The translations under genes were made by a program, and so were the position numbers. Shown piece after piece: positions 54,771-63,988 of a stretch of 64,000 nucleotides of DNA; the stretch's first letter is position 1; every line of letters begins with the position of its first letter. The notes below the pieces were generated by a model. That model was given only the letters and a program-made list of their open reading frames with translations, did not search any database and was not told the origin of the DNA. Location: positions 2,879,501-2,943,500 of the forward strand of contig NC_011894.1 of assembly GCF_000022085.1 (NCBI RefSeq), given 5' to 3'. The stretch is from Methylobacterium nodulans ORS 2060. Its GTDB lineage: Bacteria > Pseudomonadota > Alphaproteobacteria > Rhizobiales > Beijerinckiaceae.

Positions 54771-55766
54771 ATGAAGCTCGCCAGCCTCGCGCACGGCCGG
54801 GACGGCCGCCTCGTCGTCGTGTCGCGCGACCTCACCCGCGCCACCGACGCCTTCATCGTCGTGCCGACGCTGCAGCAGGCCCTCGACGATTGGCCGCGCT
54901 ACGCGCCTGCCCTCGAGGCTCTGGCCGAGCAGCTCGAACACGGCTCGGTGCCCTCCTTCCGATTCCACGAGCATGACTGCGCGGCGCCGCTGCCGCGCGC
55001 CTTCGCCCGGCTGCATGCGGCAGCCTGGCCGGGCCATCGCAGCCTGCTGCGGCAGGCCGAGGGCGCGGAAGCGCCGACCGACGCGGATGCGCTGCTGCGG
55101 CAGGCGGTCTCCGACGGCTTCCTCGGCCCGCGCGACCCGATCCCGGCGGATCCGGCCGCGTCCCTCGACCTCGCGGCGGGATTCGCCGTCATCATGGGCG
55201 ACGTGCCCCGGGGAGCAGGTGCCGAGGAGGCGGCGGGGGCGATCCGCCTCGTCACGCTGATCGGCGAGGTGATCCGCCGCGACCGCCTCAAACCGGACGG
55301 GCTCGACCTCGACGGGCCGCTCGCCCCAGGCTTCGCCGCGAGCCTGGGCCCGGTCGCGGTGACGCCCGACGAGCTCGGCGAGGCGTGGCGGGATGGCATG
55401 GTCCAGCGGCCGCTCTGTGTGACCCGCAACGGCGCGCTCCTCGGCCGCCTCGATCCGGGGGCGGATCTCGGTGCGGACTTCATCGCCCTGATCGTGGAGG
55501 CGGCGCGCCGGCACGCGCTCGGAGCCGGCACGCTCATCAGCGCTGGACCGGTGTCGAACCGCGGCATCGACGGGGGCCCCGGCCGCCCGGTCGCCGAGGG
55601 CGGCGCGGGCCATGCCTGCCTGGCCGAAGCGCGGGCTACCGAGATCCTCGCCTCGGGCTGGGCCCACCTGCCGTATCTCACGCCCGGCGACCGCCTGCGC
55701 ATCGAGGTGAAGGACCGCGCCGGCCACGCGGTCTTCGGCGCCCTCGAGCACGACGTGGCCGGCTGA
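54771..55766 (+). CDS. Fumarylacetoacetate hydrolase family protein
   Basis: The 331-aa protein has an FAH-type domain with an N-terminal subdomain (about 1-75) and a C-terminal catalytic part (about 80-325). The fold markers are FRFHEHDCAAPLPR, VSDGFLGPRDPIP and LISAGPVSNRGID. Members hydrolyse carbon-carbon bonds in diketo acids or decarboxylate oxaloacetate. It follows the metallopeptidase gene by 138 bp with a strong AAGGAG site. The actual substrate is unknown; the aromatic-type genes at 11-13 kb are not adjacent. Confidence 0.85.
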   Translation: MKLASLAHGRDGRLVVVSRDLTRATDAFIVVPTLQQALDDWPRYAPALEALAEQLEHGSVPSFRFHEHDCAAPLPRAFARLHAAAWPGHRSLLRQAEGAEAPTDADALLRQAVSDGFLGPRDPIPADPAASLDLAAGFAVIMGDVPRGAGAEEAAGAIRLVTLIGEVIRRDRLKPDGLDLDGPLAPGFAASLGPVAVTPDELGEAWRDGMVQRPLCVTRNGALLGRLDPGADLGADFIALIVEAARRHALGAGTLISAGPVSNRGIDGGPGRPVAEGGAGHACLAEARATEILASGWAHLPYLTPGDRLRIEVKDRAGHAVFGALEHDVAG

Positions 55767-55912
55767 CGCCGCGCCGGCATGCCGGGGGGCCGGCGCGCGA
55801 AAATCTGTCCGGACGGAGAGCCGGTGCCGGGAAACCGGTGCCGGAGACAAGGTGTCCACTTCTTCCGGACAGACTCTATCTGTCAGGACCGGCCCTCCCG
55901 GACGAGCCCGCG

Positions 55913-56356
55913 ATGCCAGATCCCAACCCCCTCCCCGACCTCGCCGAGGATCTCCCGGACCTGCCCCTGCGGCCGGCGATTCATCTCGACCATTGCGTCA
56001 TCCATGTCTCGGACTGGGACCGCTCGACGGCCTTCTACCGCGACGTCCTCGGCGCCGAGCCGATCCCGATCGGCAAGGGGTTCGCCTACCGGTTCGGCGG
56101 CGTTCAGCTCAACGTCCATGGGCCGGGTCAGATCGGCGCGCCGCGGGCCCGCATCCCGGTGATGCCGGGCGGCAGCGATCTCTGCTTCCGCTGGTCCGGC
56201 CCGATCGAGGAGGCGATCGCGCATCTCGGCCGGCACGGCGTCGCGGTCGAGCTCGGGCCGGTGCGCCGCAGCGGCGCGGCCGGCCCCGGGATCAGCGTCT
56301 ACTTCCGCGATCCTGACGGATCGCTGATGGAATTCATCACCTACCCGACGCCGTGA
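55913..56356 (+). CDS. VOC-family (glyoxalase/dioxygenase fold) protein
   Basis: The 147-aa protein has a single VOC domain (about 22-145) starting IHLDHCVIHVSDWDRSTAFY and with the terminal metal-ligand segment DPDGSLMEFI. Histidine and glutamate ligands are in the expected places. The N-terminal 20 residues are acidic and proline-rich. It could be a metal-dependent lyase, dioxygenase or resistance protein; no context narrows this. Confidence 0.85.
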   Translation: MPDPNPLPDLAEDLPDLPLRPAIHLDHCVIHVSDWDRSTAFYRDVLGAEPIPIGKGFAYRFGGVQLNVHGPGQIGAPRARIPVMPGGSDLCFRWSGPIEEAIAHLGRHGVAVELGPVRRSGAAGPGISVYFRDPDGSLMEFITYPTP

Positions 56357-56616
56357 TCCGGCGCAGCCGCTCGCAGCCTTAGGCCCTGGCGAGCGCCGGC
56401 CGCCGGCTGCCCGCAAGCGCGTCGCACCTGCCTATGACATGCCGTTTTGGATCCAGGGCTGGTTGATGGGGGAGCGCCGGCGCTCGGGGGTGAGCGCGTT
56501 CCAAGCATCGCAGCGGGCATTGAGGCTGCGCGCGTCTCATCCTCCCCCAGTCTCCAGCGGAGCGAAGCCCCCGCCCCCGAAACCGCGAGAGACCCTTCAT
56601 CCGCTCGGCGGTATCA

Positions 56617-56651
56617 GTTCACCACCGGCTGCGCCGACCCTGACGGATGAA
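56617..56651. repeat. Intergenic repeat block B, copy 2
   Basis: This 35-nt block starts GTTCACCACCGG and ends CTGACGGATGAA, in the 435-bp gap 56357-56791. It lies 58 nt before family A copy 3. No gene is seen in the rest of the gap. Confidence 0.75.
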
Positions 56652-56708
56652 ACCGCGGCTGGAAACCGTGGCTGAATGAGCGCTCCCCTCTGGGGCAGCC
56701 CTACCGGC

Positions 56709-56759
56709 CCTCATGCTGAGGTGCAGGCGATCGCAGATCGCCTGCACCTCAGCATGAGG
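56709..56759. repeat. Dispersed intergenic repeat family A, copy 3 (perfect 24-bp hairpin)
   Basis: CCTCATGCTGAGGTGCAGGC plus GATC pairs perfectly with its inverse over 24 bp around the 3-nt loop GCA. Its flank GGGGCGGCCTCCACGCATG to CTATTCAGCC runs into the stop codon of the PPOX gene at 56792, as in copy 2. Confidence 0.9.
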
Positions 56760-56791
56760 AGCGGGGCGGCCTCCACGCATGAAGTTCCTAT

Positions 56792-57445
56792 TCAGCCCTC
56801 GCCGCGGAGGATCCGGGCCGTGTAGTCGGCCACGTCGATCACGCCTTCTTCGCGCGCCCGGATCGCATCGGCCTCCGGCAGCACGTCCTGCACCATATCG
56901 AGGCGCTTCCAGAGCGCGAGCGGCGTCTCGCGGCCCGCCTCGGGCACGTAGCGCGAGCCCTGCACCTTCCGGTAGGTGTGGACGTAGCGCGGGCAGTTGA
57001 CCCACACCTTCGCGACGTCGACGCGGACGAGGTATTTCGCCTCCCGGTATTCGGCGAGGAGCGGGTCCTCGCGCTCCAGGCGCGCCGTGCCCTGCAGGCG
57101 CAGCCGGTGCGGGGTCTCGAAGTCGATGAACAGAAGCCCTACCCGCCCCTGCCCGGCGATGTTCCCCATCGAGTAGAACATGCCGTTGCCGTCATAGCCC
57201 GGAAAGACGAGGGTCGTCGGGTCGACCACCCGCACGAAGCCGGGCGATCCTCCCTTGTAGGAGACGGTCGGGTTGCCCGCCGGGTCGACGGTCGAGAGGA
57301 AGAACATGTCCCGCCCCTCGATGAAGGCCCGCTCCTCGTCGAGGATCGTGTCGTGGACATGGTCCTGGTCGAGGCGCTCGGCGAGCTTCGTCGTGCCGAA
57401 TTCCTCCTGGAGGGCGCGATGCGCCTCCGAATAGAGCGAGCCCAT
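56792..57445 (-). CDS. Pyridoxamine 5'-phosphate oxidase-like flavoprotein
   Basis: The 217-aa protein has a split-barrel FMN-binding domain (about 35-170) of the PPOX family, with MFFLSTVDPAGNPTVSYKGG and VGLLFIDFETPHRLRLQG. It lacks the PdxH C-terminal substrate signature, so it is not the vitamin B6 enzyme; F420- or FMN-dependent reductase roles are possible. The last codons and the TGA coincide with sequence shared by repeat family A. Confidence 0.85.
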   Translation of the reverse strand: MGSLYSEAHRALQEEFGTTKLAERLDQDHVHDTILDEERAFIEGRDMFFLSTVDPAGNPTVSYKGGSPGFVRVVDPTTLVFPGYDGNGMFYSMGNIAGQGRVGLLFIDFETPHRLRLQGTARLEREDPLLAEYREAKYLVRVDVAKVWVNCPRYVHTYRKVQGSRYVPEAGRETPLALWKRLDMVQDVLPEADAIRAREEGVIDVADYTARILRGEG

Positions 57446-57538
57446 GGTGTCCTCCTCCGTCGTTCTCGTTGGGCCGCGGGGCGGCGGGCGGGATCCTTAG
57501 CCGTGGGGGATCCGTGCGCAATCGGGCCTTCGGGCACG

Positions 57539-57571
57539 AAAAAGCCGGCCCCGCGGGGTCGCGGAGCCGGC
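57539..57571 (-). terminator. Intrinsic terminator of ilvC
   Basis: On minus, GCCGGCTCCGCG pairs with CGCGGGGCCGGC (one mismatch) around a 4-nt loop, then TTTTT. It starts 24 bp behind the ilvC stop. Confidence 0.8.
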
Positions 57572-57594
57572 CGTGAGGACGAACCGGAAGACGG

Positions 57595-58692
<1,098 letters not shown>

Positions 58693-58787
58693 TTAGCCGG
58701 GCGGTTCGCGACAGGGAATAGGGATTGCGGCGTGACTCGCGCAGGTCGGGTGCGCGTCTTGCAGAAACCTCGAGGCATGTAGAGACC

Positions 58788-59345
58788 GTGACCGGCAGGC
58801 TGGACGTGATCGCACCGGGCGATGTGGTGGGCTTCTGGCGGGCGGCGGGAGCCGGGCGCTGGTTCACGGCGGATCCGGACTTCGATGCGGCCTGCCACGC
58901 CTTTCGCGCCGCGCACGAGGCGGCCTCCCGCGGCGACCTCGCGGCCTGGGAGGCGGATCCGGAGGGCGCGCTCGCCCTCGTCCTCCTCCTCGACCAGTTC
59001 CCGCGCAACCTCTTCCGCGGCACGCCGCGCGCCTATGCCACCGATGCGGCGGCGCGCGCCGCCGCCGAGCGCGCCCTCGCGCGCGGGCACGACCGGGCGA
59101 TCGAGCCGGAGCTGCGCGCCTTCCTCTACATGCCCTTCATGCATGCGGAGGACCCCGCCCATCAGGACCGCAGCCTCGCGCTGTTCGAGGCGCTGGGCTT
59201 GACCGACAACCTCGATGCCGCCCGCGAGCATCACGACCTGATCCGCCGCTTCGGCCGCTTCCCCCATCGCAACCCGATCCTCGGCCGCGCCGAGACGCCG
59301 GAGGAGCGGGCCTATCTGGCGGGCGAGGACGCGTTCCGCGGCTGA
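58788..59345 (+). CDS. DUF924 family protein
   Basis: The 185-aa all-helical TPR-like protein has the DUF924 markers FWRAAGAGRWFTADPDFD, LLLDQFPRNLFRGT and HHDLIRRFGRFPHRN. Its function is unknown. It probably starts with GTG at 58788, behind GAGG; an in-frame start further upstream at 58725 lacks support. It diverges from ilvC with 173 bp between. Confidence 0.88.
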   Translation: MTGRLDVIAPGDVVGFWRAAGAGRWFTADPDFDAACHAFRAAHEAASRGDLAAWEADPEGALALVLLLDQFPRNLFRGTPRAYATDAAARAAAERALARGHDRAIEPELRAFLYMPFMHAEDPAHQDRSLALFEALGLTDNLDAAREHHDLIRRFGRFPHRNPILGRAETPEERAYLAGEDAFRG

Positions 59346-59388
59346 GGCGGCCGCATGGGCGCCCCCTCCTCTGGCAGCCGCCCCCTCT

Positions 59389-59545
59389 CCTCATGCTGAG
59401 GTGCTGGCGATCGAAGATCGCACCGCAGCGGGCCTCTGGCCGGCATCAGCCGGCACGCACGCCTGAACGCTGGTCCGAGTCTCCGGTGATGGGAGATCGG
59501 TTCAGGGGTGCTTCGAGGCAGCCTTCGGCTGCACCTCAGCATGAG
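59389..59545. repeat. Dispersed intergenic repeat family A, copy 4
   Basis: The element is bounded by CCTCATGCTGAGG and CCTCAGCATGAGG. Positions 59427-59469 are identical to 1497-1539 of copy 1 over 43 nt. It lies in the 406-bp gap 59346-59751 between the convergent DUF924 and GST genes, which holds no gene. Confidence 0.85.
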
Positions 59546-59597
59546 GGCCGTTCTGGCCTCCAGGATCGTCTTGCGGGACTGAGGGGTGGCTTTCTTC

Positions 59598-59632
59598 GTT
59601 CGCCACCGGCCGAGCCGACCCTGACGGATGAA
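59598..59632. repeat. Intergenic repeat block B, copy 3
   Basis: This 35-nt block starts GTTCGCCACCGG and ends CTGACGGATGAA. It lies 52 nt beyond family A copy 4, so its order relative to A is reversed compared with copies 1 and 2. Confidence 0.75.
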
Positions 59633-59751
59633 GCGTCAGGATGCGCCAAGCGTCGTGCCGCACCCGAACATGGTGAGCTTTCGATCGAGGATCGTCGCGG
59701 ATCCCAGGCAGGCCGCGCAGACCTTGTCGGCGCAACGCGGCCGGTGCCGTT

Positions 59752-60399
59752 CTATTCCGGCAGCGCCAGACCTTCCCGGGCAAAGGCCCGCTGCACCGCC
59801 GGCCGCGCCGCCATGCGCCGGGCGTGGTCGGTCCAGCGCGGGAACTGCCGGGCCATGTCGTAGCCGAGCGTGGGGCCGCGCCCCCAGGTCCAGAACACCA
59901 GAAGGTAGGGGTCGGCCACGCTGTAGCGCTCGCCGAGCGCCCAGCCGCCGCGGGACAGCCCGGCCTCGACCATGCTCCAGAGATCGAGGCAGGTTTCGCG
60001 GCCCTTGGCCTGCACCTCCGCGATCGCCGCCTCCCCGCTGGCATAGCGCTCCGCCCGGCGGACATGCGCGTAGGCGACGTGGACCGTCGAGGCGATCCAG
60101 GCCAGCCACTCGGCGCAGCGCGCCTCCGCCCGCGGATCCTCCGGCCACAGCCCCGCCGCGGGGAAGCGCTGCGCGATGTAGCGCAGCACGGCCGGGTTCT
60201 CGGTCAGCACCCAGTCGCCCTCCGCCAGGGCCGGCACCCGGCCCTTCCGGTTGACGGCGAGGTAGGATGGCTCCCGCTGCTCGCCCGCTGCGAGATTCAC
60301 CCGCACCGCCTCGTAGGGCGCGCCGGTCTCCTCCAGGGCGATGTGCGGCGCGAGCGAGCAGGCGCCGGGCGAGTAGTAGAGCCGCAATGGTTCGGTCAT
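59752..60399 (-). CDS. Glutathione S-transferase
   Basis: The 215-aa protein has a thioredoxin-fold N-terminal domain (about 1-80, YYSPGACSLAPHIALEE and the glutathione-contact GRVPALAEGDWVLTENPAVL) and a helical C-terminal domain (about 90-205). The SPGACS motif fits the bacterial beta-class type with a catalytic cysteine. It conjugates glutathione or reduces mixed disulfides. The upstream binding-protein gene ends 17 bp before its start, so the two are probably co-transcribed. Confidence 0.92.
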   Translation of the reverse strand: MTEPLRLYYSPGACSLAPHIALEETGAPYEAVRVNLAAGEQREPSYLAVNRKGRVPALAEGDWVLTENPAVLRYIAQRFPAAGLWPEDPRAEARCAEWLAWIASTVHVAYAHVRRAERYASGEAAIAEVQAKGRETCLDLWSMVEAGLSRGGWALGERYSVADPYLLVFWTWGRGPTLGYDMARQFPRWTDHARRMAARPAVQRAFAREGLALPE

Positions 60400-60415
60400 C
60401 GTATCCTCGAGGAGA

Positions 60416-61255
60416 TCAGAATGGGCTGACGGGGAAGAAGCGCAGGTAGAGTTCGGCGTATTTGCCCTCGTCCCACAGGCGCTGGAGGGCGTCGTCGAGG
60501 GCGCGGGCCAGCACCTCGTCCTCCTTGCGGGTGACGAGGCCGATCCCTTCGCCGAAATAGCGGTTCTCCAGGTAGTCGCCACCCGCGAAGGCGCAGCACC
60601 CGGCCGCGTCGACGCCGCCGATCCACAGGGCGAGCGACACCCCGTCGGCGAAGAGGTAGTCGATCTCCCCGCGCTTGAGCGCCGCCTCGGCCGAGCCGAG
60701 GTCCGGGAAGGCCCGTGGGGTGATCCGGAAGAACGTCTTCAGGTAGGCCTCATGGGCCGTGCCCGCGAGGACGCCGACGCTGCGCGAGGCGAGCGCCTTC
60801 GCGTCCGGCTCCGGCACGCCCCGGTCCGTGCGGGCGACGAAGCGGGCGGGCCAGCGGAAATAGGGCCGCGTGGCGAGGAAGTTCGCGCGCAACGAAGGGG
60901 TCAGCGGGATCGCGGCCGCCACCACGTCGCCCTGGTTGGCCGACAGCGCGTCGAGCAGCGTGTCGAAGCGGCGCGCCTGCACCGTGCAGGTGAGCGCGAG
61001 CTTCTCGCAGGCCGCCCGGGCGAGTTCCACCGCGAACCCGGTCGGATTGCCGTCCGGACCCGTGAAATGCAGCGGCGGAAACTCGTCGTCGGTGAGGAAG
61101 CGAACCGCGCGCGTCGTCTGCGGGGGCTGCGGCCGTTCGAGCCGGGCGCGCGGATTCCAGAAATTCGGGATCGTCACCGTCTCGGCCGCCGCCCCGTCTG
61201 CGAGCGACAGCGCGAGACCAAGACAGAGCAGCCACCATACCTTCCCTTGCGTCAT
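60416..61255 (-). CDS. Periplasmic substrate-binding protein (SBP_bac_3 family)
   Basis: The 279-aa protein has a signal peptide (LLCLGLALSLADGAAA) and a family 3 solute-binding domain (about 50-275), with FPPLHFTGPDGNPTGFAVEL and GDVVAAAIPLTPSLRANF typical of polar amino acid-binding proteins. No permease or ATPase gene is adjacent, so it is an orphan component. It is followed by a GST gene. MxaJ/XoxJ-type proteins of methanol oxidation share the fold, but the sequence pattern looks more like an amino acid binder. Confidence 0.87.
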   Translation of the reverse strand: MTQGKVWWLLCLGLALSLADGAAAETVTIPNFWNPRARLERPQPPQTTRAVRFLTDDEFPPLHFTGPDGNPTGFAVELARAACEKLALTCTVQARRFDTLLDALSANQGDVVAAAIPLTPSLRANFLATRPYFRWPARFVARTDRGVPEPDAKALASRSVGVLAGTAHEAYLKTFFRITPRAFPDLGSAEAALKRGEIDYLFADGVSLALWIGGVDAAGCCAFAGGDYLENRYFGEGIGLVTRKEDEVLARALDDALQRLWDEGKYAELYLRFFPVSPF

Positions 61256-61365
61256 CGATCTTCCGGTTGTACGATCTGCACAACGGTTGCGCGCGGCTTC
61301 GGGGTCGGTGCGGGTAAGGCCCATGGGCTTTCGTGTAGCACGATCCTTTGCCGCCGGGAGTCCGG

Positions 61366-63402
61366 GTGTCATTCGAACCGCGAGCCGGCACGGCCGGCAC
61401 CCTCCGTTTCCCGCTCGAACTCGCCTTCCTGCTCTGGCAGGGCGTGCGCCCGGACATCCTGATTCACGCCATGGGCGAGGCCCACCGGGCCGGAACCGAC
61501 GGGGCCACCGCGCTCCTGCGGGCGGGGCTGATGAGCGAGGATGCCTATTACCGCGCGCTCGCCCGCGCCCTCGGCTCCCCGTATCTCGAGGATCTCGCCC
61601 TCGCGCCCGGCGCCCGCTACCCGGACAGCGTCCTGGCGGGAGCCGCGCCTCTCCGGCCCGGCCCCTGGGGAACGCTGGTCCTGGCGCCGCAGGGCGCCGC
61701 CATCGCCGAGCTTCTCCGCCACGGCGGAGGCCGGCCCCCGGCCATCACGGCGCCGGCCCGCCTGCGCGCGGCGGTGCTGCACCTTCACGGGGCGGAGGCG
61801 GCCCGCCGGGCCGCCGAGACGCTGGAGGTCCGCGCGCCCGACTGGGCGTATCGGCCGGGCCTGCTGCCCGCGCAGGGGCTCACGCTCGGCCTGTCGCTCG
61901 CGGCCGTGCCGCTGCTCCTCGACGCCCCGGCCGCCCTGCAGGGCGCGGCCCTCGCGGCCGGCAACCTACTGTTCCTCGGCATGATGCTCTTCCGTCTCGC
62001 CGCCGTGATCGAGCCACCGCTGCCGGTTCCCGATTATCCGCGTGCCGCGGATGCGGATCTTCCCGTTTACACGGTGCTGGTCGCGCTCCACCGGGAGGCC
62101 GCCGTCGTGCCCCACCTGATCGGGGCGCTCGAAAGGCTGGACTACCCGGCCGCCAAGCTCGACGTGAAGCTCGTCCTCGAGGCGGATGATGCCGAGACGG
62201 CCGGCGCGCTCGCCGCCCGCGCCCTGCCGCCCTGGATCGAGATCGTGGTGGCGCCCCCGGGCCTGCCGCGCACGAAGCCGCGCGCTCTCAACGTGGCGCT
62301 GGCGCTCGCCCGCGGCGAGTACCTCGTGGTCTATGATGCCGAGGACGTGCCGGATCCGGGCCAGCTCCGCATGGCGGCGGCGATCTTCGCAGGCGCCAAC
62401 CCGCGGACGGCCTGCCTGCAGGGCCGCCTCGTCATCGACAACACCGGCGATTCCTGGCTCACCCGCTGCTTCACGCTCGAATACACCGCGCTCTTCGACG
62501 TGCTGATCCCCGCCCTCGCGGCCTGGCGGCTGCCGGTCCCGCTCGGCGGCACCACCACGCATTTCCGCACCGCGACCCTGCGGACGCTGCATGGCTGGGA
62601 CGCCTGGAACGTCACCGAGGATGCGGATCTCGGCCTGCGTCTCGCGCTGGCCGGCTACCATGTCGGCGACCTGCCGCTCTCCACCGAGGAGGAGGCACCG
62701 GCCGAGATCCGGCCCTGGCTGCGCCAGCGCGTCCGCTGGATGAAGGGCTTCGTCCAGACCACGATCACGCATAGCCGCCGGCCCGCCGCGGCCGCGACCG
62801 CGCTCGGTCCTCTGGGGAGCCTCTGCGCCCTGGCGCTGATCCCGGGCACCGTCGTCTCGGCGCTGGTCTATCCGGCGCTGCTCGCCGTCGCCGGATGGCG
62901 GATCGTCCTTTCGCCCGCGGAGCCCGATCCGAGCTTCTGGGTGAACATGGTGACCGCGCTCGGCCTCGTCCTGTTCGGCGCAGGGCTCGCCGCCTTGCTG
63001 CTGCCGGCGGCCCGCGGCTGCCTCCAGCGGCGCTGGTGGGGTCTCCTGCCCTGGATCTGCGTGCTGCCCGTCTATTACGGGCTCATGAGCGTCGCGGCCT
63101 GGCTCAGCCTGGCCGAACTCGTCCTCGCCCCGTCCCGGTGGAACAAGACCGAGCACGGCCGCGCGAGAACCTCGCGCAGCGGGGCCCTGGCGGCGCGGCC
63201 CTGCTCCTCAGAGCCGCCGCGCGACCTCCGCGGCGGCGTCGGACGCCGGCCGCATCAGGTTGAGGGAGCCGACGAAGTTGTTGGCACCGTCCATGATGTA
63301 GACGAGCGCGGTATGCTCCATCGTGTAGTCTCCGTCCTTCAGCGGCACCTTGCGGCTATAGGCGCGATAGGCCTTCACGGCACCCGCCACCGCGTCGGTT
63401 GA
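61366..63402 (+). CDS. Membrane glycosyltransferase family 2 with N-terminal GspE/MshEN-like domain
   Basis: From the GTG at 61366 the protein is 678 aa. A GspE N-terminal-like domain (about 30-90) is followed by two membrane segments (about 165-205), a GT2 domain (about 215-440) and four C-terminal membrane segments. The GT2 domain has DAED, TEDADLGLRLALAG and QRVRWMKGF, the processive-type motif set. It resembles BcsA- or NdvB-type polymerases, so an exopolysaccharide is a likely product. The family normally ends near WNKTEHG; here the frame runs on for about 90 residues, overlapping the convergent sco1 gene by 195 bp. A lost stop or a sequence error near 63190 is possible. Confidence 0.85.
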   Translation: MSFEPRAGTAGTLRFPLELAFLLWQGVRPDILIHAMGEAHRAGTDGATALLRAGLMSEDAYYRALARALGSPYLEDLALAPGARYPDSVLAGAAPLRPGPWGTLVLAPQGAAIAELLRHGGGRPPAITAPARLRAAVLHLHGAEAARRAAETLEVRAPDWAYRPGLLPAQGLTLGLSLAAVPLLLDAPAALQGAALAAGNLLFLGMMLFRLAAVIEPPLPVPDYPRAADADLPVYTVLVALHREAAVVPHLIGALERLDYPAAKLDVKLVLEADDAETAGALAARALPPWIEIVVAPPGLPRTKPRALNVALALARGEYLVVYDAEDVPDPGQLRMAAAIFAGANPRTACLQGRLVIDNTGDSWLTRCFTLEYTALFDVLIPALAAWRLPVPLGGTTTHFRTATLRTLHGWDAWNVTEDADLGLRLALAGYHVGDLPLSTEEEAPAEIRPWLRQRVRWMKGFVQTTITHSRRPAAAATALGPLGSLCALALIPGTVVSALVYPALLAVAGWRIVLSPAEPDPSFWVNMVTALGLVLFGAGLAALLLPAARGCLQRRWWGLLPWICVLPVYYGLMSVAAWLSLAELVLAPSRWNKTEHGRARTSRSGALAARPCSSEPPRDLRGGVGRRPHQVEGADEVVGTVHDVDERGMLHRVVSVLQRHLAAIGAIGLHGTRHRVG

Positions 63403-63801
63403 GCCGGTCAGGCCCACGATGCGCGGGTCGAAGCTCGCGAGGTACTGCTTGAGGGCTTCCGGCGTGTCGCGCTCGGGATCGACGGTGATGAAGAGGACCT
63501 TCATGTCGCGGCCCTTCGGGCCGAGCGCGGCGAGGACGTCGGAGATCTGCTGGAGCGTCGTCGGGCAGACATCCGGGCAGTGGGTGAAGCCGAAGAACAC
63601 GAGATGCGTCCGCCCCGCGAAATCCTTCTCGGACACGGTCTTCCCGTCCTGGTTGACGAGCGTGAAGGGACCACCGACGCCGCTCGCCGTGACGGCCGGG
63701 CGCCCGAGCATCGTCACGGCGACGAGCCCCAGGGCGGCGAGGCCGAGGGCGAAGGCGAGGAGCGGGATCGCGGCACGGCGCAACGCGGGCGAGAGGGACA
63801 T
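63208..63801 (-). CDS. SCO1/SenC-family copper chaperone
   Basis: The 197-aa protein has an N-terminal membrane anchor (IPLLAFALGLAALGLVAVTML) and a thioredoxin-like domain with the copper-binding motif CPDVCP (near residues 75-80) and the distal histidine in YTMEHTALVYI. It delivers copper to the CuA centre of cytochrome c oxidase. No oxidase gene lies in the window. Its 3' end is antisense to the extended end of the glycosyltransferase frame. Confidence 0.93.
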   Translation of the reverse strand: MSLSPALRRAAIPLLAFALGLAALGLVAVTMLGRPAVTASGVGGPFTLVNQDGKTVSEKDFAGRTHLVFFGFTHCPDVCPTTLQQISDVLAALGPKGRDMKVLFITVDPERDTPEALKQYLASFDPRIVGLTGSTDAVAGAVKAYRAYSRKVPLKDGDYTMEHTALVYIMDGANNFVGSLNLMRPASDAAAEVARRL

Positions 63802-63988
63802 GGGCAGAAGCTTCCGGCTCGAAGGTCGGGCGCCGGCTCACCACGCCACATCGCGGGCCGCAAGGAGGCATGCCGTCGCCCCGCTCCGCGTGGAGCGCAG
63901 CCCTGCCTCTGGCCGGGGTCGGTTGCGTCAGGCCCGCGCCTCTCCTATCGGTCCGGCGCTGCGCCCCCGCACCGACGAGACAACCCCG

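Noticed and set aside
51873..55859. Very long minus-strand open frame of over 1300 codons
   Set aside because: Only its last part (51873-53420) is the ThDP enzyme. The rest is antisense to the metallopeptidase and FAH-family genes; high GC content keeps antisense frames open.
59346..59751. Insertion sequence remnants among the repeats
   Set aside because: No transposase fragment or target-site duplication is visible; the repeats are non-coding hairpin elements.
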